A DNA stretch of 5,408 nt from Paracoccaceae bacterium. Lineage in GTDB: Bacteria > Pseudomonadota > Alphaproteobacteria > Rhodobacterales > Rhodobacteraceae. This document shows positions 1 to 5,408 of this stretch, piece by piece. The notes below the pieces were generated by a model. The model was not told the origin of the DNA. It worked only from the letters and a program-made list of their open reading frames with translations, and did not search any database. Within the stretch, counting starts at the first letter, position 1. Each line of letters opens with the position of its first letter. The DNA is taken from assembly GCA_007120685.1 (NCBI GenBank), contig SKNG01000060.1, positions 1 to 5,408 on the forward strand, in the 5' to 3' direction. A program made the position numbers and the translations under genes.

Positions 1-2
1 TT

Positions 3-77
3 CGCATCCGGCAGACCGCGGCGGAAATCGCGGGCCGCTCCATCAGGTGCATATCAAAGGACAGGGGTCATCCATGA
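3..77 (+). CDS. Possible 3' end of an upstream gene (partial, unidentified)
   Basis: The third forward frame is open from the left edge to a TGA at 75-77. That stop overlaps the ATG of the beta-helix gene in an ATGA arrangement, a common sign of translational coupling. The first 14 codons mostly end in G or C, as in the confident genes here. The last ten (AGG, TGC, ATA, TCA and so on) do not, which weakens the case. Only 24 residues are visible, starting RIRQTAAEIAGRS and ending DRGHP. They contain no recognisable motif, so no function is proposed. The stretch could equally be an untranslated leader that happens to lack stops. Confidence 0.3.
   Translation, partial: RIRQTAAEIAGRSIRCISKDRGHP
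57..67 (+). promoter_or_regulatory. Ribosome binding site deciding the beta-helix gene start
   Basis: The purine-rich run AAGGACAGGGG ends six bases before the ATG at 74. This supports 74 over the in-frame ATG at 47, which has no comparable Shine-Dalgarno sequence in front of it. Confidence 0.6.
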
Positions 78-2365
78 ACAAGGCAGTCACCGAGGGATTG
101 ATTCTCATGCCGCCGCCCTTTGCGGAGGGGCTGCAGAACTGGTCCAGCGGCAACGGCACCCCGGGCACGCCCAGCTATGACGGCGCCGCGAACGCCGCTT
201 TCGTCCCCTCGGACCCCGATTTTGGCGGCTGTCTGGAACTGTTGAAGAACCAGGCCACACAGCGGCTGCGCTGGTTCGGCCAGACCCCCATCCTGCCCGG
301 GCTGTTCCTGCGCGTGAGCGTGCGCATCAAGGCGCTGAGCGGCGCGTTGCCCACGGTGCGCATCGCCGGTTTCGCCGCCAATGACAGCGGCGGTGCGGCG
401 GGGGGCGTGCAGACCACAGGGCCGGAAACGACGCTGCAGACCTATGGCGATGTGGTCACGGTCAGCGCCATCATCGGCACCGGCCCGCGCGGCGGGGTGG
501 ACATGAACTGGGCCGGCGTCGCCTATGGCCATCTGGGGATCGACCTGACCGGGCCGAATGGCGGCGTGGTGCGCATCGACGATGTGCAGATCGAGGATGT
601 GACCAGCTTCTGGCTGCGCGACCTGATGGACTGGGTCGATGTGCGCGACCATGGCGCGGTCGGCGACGGGGTGACGAATGACCGCCAGTCCTTCATCAAC
701 GCCGCGCAGGAGGCGCTGGCGACCCGCCGTTCGCTGCTGGTCTCTGACGGGACCTATTTCATCGGCGCCAACCTGACCATCGAGGCGCCCGTGCGCTTTC
801 AGGGCACGCTGGTGATGGACATGGATACCCGCCTGCAACTGTCGCACTCCTTTGACTTTCCGACCTATGCTGCGGCCTTCGGCAACGAGGACATGGGGTT
901 TCGAAAGGGCGTGCAGGCACTGTTCTTCTTCACCAACCATGTCGATTTCGACCTGAAGGGGCGCCGGGTGCGGGTAGAATCGCCGGTCGATGTCTCGGCC
1001 CTGACGGGGCTCACGGCCTTTGCCCAGCGCCGGCGCATCGTCAACGGGCAGATCGACCTGGTCAGCGGCCCGGCCTGGGCCGAGACCACGATCAACGCGC
1101 AGGCGACCTACAACACCGGCAATGCCACGCGGCTGGACAATGTCGCCAGTATCACCAACGTGCCGGTGGGCGCGCGGATCAGCGGCACCGGCGTGGGGCG
1201 CGAGGTCTATGTGAAATCGCGCAGCGTCAGCGCCAACCGGGTGATCCTCAGCAAGCCGCTGTTCGGCGGCTCCGGCACGCGCACCTACAGCTTCCGCAAG
1301 TTCCAGCACATCCTGGATTTTTCCGGCTTCCAGACGCTGGACCGGTTTGAAGTGGCGGATGTGGAGTTCCTCTGCAAGGGCGAGGCCAGCGCGATCAGCC
1401 TGCCGACCGAGGGCGCGATCTTCCAGGCGAAGGGCTGCACCTTCAACCGGCCGTTCCCGAAGGGCATCACCTCGACCGGAGATGGCTGCCAGGGAATGCT
1501 GGTGGACAACTGCCAGTTCCTGTCCAACGAGATGCCGCTGCCGGCACCACAACGCGAATCCATCGCGCTGAACAGCAACGCCAACGATGTGAAGCTGCGC
1601 AACAACCGGGTGGTGCGCTTTGCCCATTTCGCGGTGCTGGGCGGCACCGGCAACATCATCAGCGGCAATCATTTCTTCCAGGGTGATACCGAACAGAACG
1701 CCACCCGCACCGCCGGCATCGTGCTGACCCGGGTCAACCTGCTGACCACGCTCAGCGCAAACTACGTCGACAACTGCTATATCGAGCTGACCAACGAACA
1801 CAGCGCCAACCCGAACTGGGCCAACCAGTTTTCCTTCGGCGGGCTGACCCTGACGGGCAATCTCTTCCTGTGTTCGAACGTGGCGCCGAACTTCCGCTTC
1901 TTCACGGTCAAGCCCTACGGTGAGGGGCATTTCCTGCAGGGGCTGCAGGTCAGCGGCAATGTTTTCCGCACGTTGAACGGCTGGATCGACCGGGCCGAGG
2001 GGGTGGATACCTCGATCGCCGGTCTGCGCTTTGACCGGTTCCGCAACGTGATCTGGGAAAACAACGCCTACAACGGCATCACCAACCCGGCCGAAAGCCC
2101 GCTGGTGCTGCGGCACAACCAGAACAGCGCCAATGCGAACTGGACCATCAACACCGGACAGAAGCTGCCCTTCCGCGGCTGGGCGCGCACCGTGCCGGGC
2201 TTTGTGATGGAAGGCGTGCCGCGGGGGTCGGGCAATGAGGTGCGCACCGGCATGCCCTATGTTCTGGTCGAGGACGGACCCCAGAACGACCGGGTGCGGA
2301 TGGTTTGGCCGAGCCCTACCAGGGGCCGGGCGGTGGTGACGATCCGGGTGGATGCGCCGCTCTGA
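74..2365 (+). CDS. Right-handed parallel beta-helix protein, Pectate_lyase_3 / GH28-related
   Basis: This 763-residue protein starts MNKAVTEGLILMPPPF. The start at 74 was chosen for its ribosome binding site and because I recall Rhodobacterales relatives beginning with a similar MNKA-type N-terminus. Residues 1-185 look like a beta-rich N-terminal domain that precedes the helix. Residues 188-200 (VDVRDHGAVGDGV) are the classic entry motif of Pectate_lyase_3 / GH28-related helices. Asn-bearing turns typical of beta-helix coils recur, for example N532, N596, N629 and N663. Residues about 355-410 interrupt the helix with a small module rich in V, G and S. The C-terminus is short and beta-rich. 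There is no Sec signal peptide or membrane segment, which is odd for a polysaccharide-acting enzyme and fits a phage-type spike, a non-classical export route, or lysis release. Catalytic residues cannot be assigned, so binding rather than cleavage is possible. Fold confidence is high and function confidence is low. An intrinsic terminator follows the stop. Confidence 0.88.
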   Translation: MNKAVTEGLILMPPPFAEGLQNWSSGNGTPGTPSYDGAANAAFVPSDPDFGGCLELLKNQATQRLRWFGQTPILPGLFLRVSVRIKALSGALPTVRIAGFAANDSGGAAGGVQTTGPETTLQTYGDVVTVSAIIGTGPRGGVDMNWAGVAYGHLGIDLTGPNGGVVRIDDVQIEDVTSFWLRDLMDWVDVRDHGAVGDGVTNDRQSFINAAQEALATRRSLLVSDGTYFIGANLTIEAPVRFQGTLVMDMDTRLQLSHSFDFPTYAAAFGNEDMGFRKGVQALFFFTNHVDFDLKGRRVRVESPVDVSALTGLTAFAQRRRIVNGQIDLVSGPAWAETTINAQATYNTGNATRLDNVASITNVPVGARISGTGVGREVYVKSRSVSANRVILSKPLFGGSGTRTYSFRKFQHILDFSGFQTLDRFEVADVEFLCKGEASAISLPTEGAIFQAKGCTFNRPFPKGITSTGDGCQGMLVDNCQFLSNEMPLPAPQRESIALNSNANDVKLRNNRVVRFAHFAVLGGTGNIISGNHFFQGDTEQNATRTAGIVLTRVNLLTTLSANYVDNCYIELTNEHSANPNWANQFSFGGLTLTGNLFLCSNVAPNFRFFTVKPYGEGHFLQGLQVSGNVFRTLNGWIDRAEGVDTSIAGLRFDRFRNVIWENNAYNGITNPAESPLVLRHNQNSANANWTINTGQKLPFRGWARTVPGFVMEGVPRGSGNEVRTGMPYVLVEDGPQNDRVRMVWPSPTRGRAVVTIRVDAPL

Positions 2366-2390
2366 GCGCGCAGCGTATGGACAGACAGGC

Positions 2391-2425
2391 GAAGGGGTCG
2401 GCAAATGCCGGCCCCTTTCTTGTTG
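2391..2425 (+). terminator. Rho-independent terminator after the beta-helix gene
   Basis: The arms AAGGGGTCGGC (2392-2402) and GCCGGCCCCTT (2407-2417) form an 11-bp stem with one T-G wobble and the four-base loop AAAT. The stem is followed by the T-rich run TCTTGTT. It begins about 26 bases after the TGA at 2363-2365, as expected for the terminator of that gene. Confidence 0.8.
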
Positions 2426-2472
2426 CGTGGCATGATGCCAGAAGGTGCGCGATACGCTTTTCGGCTCAAGAC

Positions 2473-2533
2473 TTCGCGAACCGCCCCAGAACGGGCTTTC
2501 GAAAGCCCGTTTCACGCGCCTTCGAAGGCGCGT
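2473..2533. repeat. Three regularly spaced palindromes centred on TTCG(CG)AA
   Basis: There are three perfect palindromes in a row. The first is TTCGCGAA at 2473-2480. The second is 22 bp at 2490-2511, with left arm AACGGGCTTTC. The third is 20 bp at 2514-2533, with left arm ACGCGCCTTC. The last two are centred on TTCGAA. The centres lie at 2476.5, 2500.5 and 2523.5, which is 24 and 23 bp apart, or just over two helical turns. As RNA, the two longer ones would form adjacent hairpins that include the TTCG sequence at the tip. The pattern resembles REP-type intergenic palindromes. A repeat family, a nucleoid or regulator site, or a transcript-end structure are all possible. Confidence 0.65.
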
Positions 2534-2534
2534 T

Positions 2535-2700
2535 GCCCGGCAGCAGCCGAAGCGATCCACCCGAAATCGTTTGATACACCAGCGCAAGGTGATTCGTTTC
2601 GCCGTGCCGGGCGGGGTGTTTCTGTTTGTTACCTCCGCCACAACCGCAGCGCGCGCAGCCGTCAGCCGCCGGGGTGCCACCCAGCCCATCGGCAAGGAAC
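2535..2700. repeat. Probable conserved dispersed intergenic repeat block
   Basis: This stretch has few stops in several frames, yet none of the translations looks like a domain. I recognise fragments of its translations, such as RAFEGALPGSSRSDPPEIV and VIRFAVPGGVFLFVTSA, as resembling spurious short hypothetical proteins seen around many Rhodobacterales genes. That suggests a high-copy non-coding repeat continuing from the palindromes at 2473-2533. This is recognition from memory and is unverified. The right boundary is a guess, set where composition begins to fall toward the AT-rich island. Confidence 0.4.
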
Positions 2701-2760
2701 ATGACGCGGCGTCAGAATCTGCCCAAACAGCTCTGGTGCAGCCGCCTGAAAAACCGCATG

Positions 2761-2860
2761 GAATTGTCTAGTAGAAAATTAGTTTTCAAAAGTGCCGCAA
2801 ATTCAGTGAACAGATTTACAGAAAAATTCTTTTTCTAATTTGGGTTAGCGTTTCTTTGAC
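2761..2860 (+). promoter_or_regulatory. AT-rich island upstream of acs with two similar dyads
   Basis: Only 31 of these 100 bases are G or C, in sharp contrast with the GC-rich genes on both sides. It carries two inverted repeats of similar design. One is GAAAA-TTAG-TTTTC at 2774-2787. The other is AGAAAAA-TTC-TTTTTCT at 2820-2836. Their centres are about 47.5 bp apart, roughly four and a half turns. The location, 100-200 bp before acs, and the composition suggest a promoter/operator region for the acs-adk unit. The regulator cannot be named from the sequence. Confidence 0.5.
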
Positions 2861-2885
2861 CAATGCGCTAAAATGCCAACAGGAT
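2856..2885 (+). promoter_or_regulatory. Candidate sigma-70-type promoter for acs
   Basis: TTGACC at 2856-2861 is a good -35 match for alphaproteobacterial housekeeping promoters. At a spacing of 18 the -10 position holds CAGGAT (2880-2885), which matches TATAAT at only three of six positions. The better hexamer TAAAAT (2869-2874) is just 7 bp away, too close to pair with it. Transcription would start near 2892, leaving a leader of about 65 bases. The call is weak. Confidence 0.25.
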
Positions 2886-2944
2886 GGAGGAGCATATGCC
2901 GCCGATGGCGCCCGACCGGGTGCGGCGCGCGCATATGACACGAC

Positions 2945-2952
2945 AGGAGGAG
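2945..2952 (+). promoter_or_regulatory. Ribosome binding site of acs
   Basis: AGGAGGAG lies five bases before the ATG at 2958 and is a near-ideal Shine-Dalgarno sequence. It fixes the acs start at 2958. The frame could be extended upstream to a TTG at 2856, but that start would add 34 residues unlike any Acs N-terminus and has no comparable site. Confidence 0.85.
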
Positions 2953-2957
2953 CGTTC

Positions 2958-4919
<1,962 letters not shown>

Positions 4920-4923
4920 GACG

Positions 4924-5408
4924 ATGGGCGAGAGCGATACCGACACCCGCCCCGCCGTCCTGATCCTGCTGGGCCCGCCGGGCGCGGGCAAGGGTACCCA
5001 GGCCCGGATGCTGGAAGACCGCTTCGGCCTGATCCAGCTTTCCACCGGGGATCTGCTGCGCGCGGCCGTGGCCGAGGGCACCGAGGCCGGCAAGAAGGCC
5101 AAGGCGGTGATGGAGGAAGGCGGGCTGGTCAGCGACGAGATCGTGCTGGCCATCCTGCGCGACCGCATGGCCCAGCCGGATACCGCGAAGGGCGTGATCC
5201 TGGACGGCTTCCCCCGCACCACGGCCCAGGCCGAGGCGCTGGACGCGCTGCTGAAGGGTCAGGGGCTGGCGATCTCGGCGGCCGTGTCGATGGCCGTGGA
5301 TGACGAGGCGATGGTGCGCCTCGTGGCCGGGCGCTTTACCTGCGCCAGTTGCGTCGAGGGCTATCATGACGATTTCAAGCAGCCGGCCGTGGCCGGGGTC
5401 TGCGACAA
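4924..5408 (+). CDS. adk: Adenylate kinase, zinc-lid type (3' truncated by window)
   Basis: Adenylate kinase catalyses AMP + ATP to 2 ADP in the cytoplasm. The frame runs from ATG at 4924 to the window edge without a stop: 161 codons, out of roughly 215-225 usual for the family. The P-loop GPPGAGKGT is at residues 17-25. The AMP-binding STGDLLR is at 40-46 and DGFPRT at 94-99. The lid begins at GRFTCASC (136-143). Cys140, Cys143 and Cys160 fit a zinc-binding lid, with the fourth ligand beyond the edge. The N-terminus has about ten extra residues (MGESDTDTRP) before the first strand compared with classical Adk. The four-base gap after the acs stop implies co-transcription and probably translational coupling, with a weak GGGG at 4912-4915 as ribosome binding site. 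It is likely a second adenylate kinase, because the main adk in this group usually sits with secY in the ribosomal operon. Its natural job here is to remove AMP made by Acs. Confidence 0.95.
   Translation, partial: MGESDTDTRPAVLILLGPPGAGKGTQARMLEDRFGLIQLSTGDLLRAAVAEGTEAGKKAKAVMEEGGLVSDEIVLAILRDRMAQPDTAKGVILDGFPRTTAQAEALDALLKGQGLAISAAVSMAVDDEAMVRLVAGRFTCASCVEGYHDDFKQPAVAGVCD

Larger units (their letters stand above)
2366..2957. other. 592-bp intergenic region with no convincing gene
   Basis: In order, this region holds the terminator (2391-2425), a 6-bp dyad with one central base (TGGCAT/ATGCCA, 2428-2440), a trio of palindromes (2473-2533), a GC-rich stop-poor stretch to about 2760, an AT-rich island (2761-2860), and the acs leader (2861-2957). 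Several forward frames and one reverse frame stay open for 70-110 codons between about 2305 and 2838. They overlap one another, lack good ribosome binding sites, and translate to Pro/Arg/Ala/Ser-rich sequence with no domain I recognise. I read them as GC-driven chance frames. No tRNA or rRNA is visible. Confidence 0.6.

Noticed and set aside
47..73. Alternative ATG start at 47 for the beta-helix gene
   Set aside because: It has no Shine-Dalgarno sequence, while the ATG at 74 has a good one six bases upstream and gives the N-terminus I expect for the family.
68..2695. 875-codon open frame on the minus strand opposite the beta-helix gene
   Set aside because: It is antisense to a well-supported gene. 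It translates to low-complexity His/Arg/Ala/Gly-rich sequence with no domain, as expected of the complement of GC-rich coding DNA, and it runs through the terminator and palindromes.
2820..2836. AGAAAAA-TTC-TTTTTCT dyad as a terminator
   Set aside because: The stem is almost all A-T, too weak for an intrinsic terminator, and no gene ends just upstream. An operator-like dyad is more plausible.
2701..2838. Small basic ORF (45 codons, MTRRQNLPKQLWCSRLK...) running into the AT-rich island
   Set aside because: The purine run AAGGA ends only two bases before the ATG, no domain is recognisable, and its tail lies in the probable acs control region. It is intriguing that it stays open through AT-rich DNA, but the evidence is insufficient.
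2856..2957. TTG-initiated N-terminal extension of acs
   Set aside because: The extra 34 residues do not resemble an Acs N-terminus, and a near-ideal ribosome binding site directly precedes the ATG at 2958.

Overview
The window comes from a GC-rich alphaproteobacterium, most likely a Rhodobacterales (Paracoccus/Rhodobacter-like) chromosome. The reasons are strong G/C preference at third codon positions, an acetyl-CoA synthetase and an adenylate kinase of the type seen in that group, a large beta-helix protein whose N-terminus matches a family I associate with that order, and an intergenic block that looks like dispersed repeats I associate with the same group. The taxonomic call rests on recognition, not on a search. 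All supported genes are on the + strand.

Layout. Bases 1-77 may be the tail of an upstream gene whose stop overlaps the next start (ATGA at 74-77). Bases 74-2365 encode a 763-residue right-handed parallel beta-helix protein with a Pectate_lyase_3-type entry motif and no signal peptide. A good intrinsic terminator follows at 2391-2425. Bases 2426-2760 hold no convincing gene. They contain a regularly spaced trio of palindromes (2473-2533) and a stop-poor block that looks like a dispersed intergenic repeat. Bases 2761-2860 form an AT-rich island (31 of 100 bases are G/C) with two similar A/T-rich dyads, which is the likely control region of the next operon. Bases 2958-4919 encode a complete AMP-forming acetyl-CoA synthetase (acs). 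Four bases later, at 4924, an adenylate kinase begins and runs off the right edge.

How the genes work together. Acs activates acetate to acetyl-CoA and releases AMP and PPi. Adenylate kinase converts AMP plus ATP to two ADP, so the tight acs-adk pair couples acetate activation to recycling of its by-product AMP. The beta-helix gene is separated from this pair by a terminator and about 590 bp and is probably an independent unit. It may be a polysaccharide-binding or cleaving spike, possibly of phage or gene-transfer-agent descent. No clearly new system is evident. The points most worth checking are the origin of the beta-helix protein, the palindromic repeat block, and the AT-rich leader of acs.
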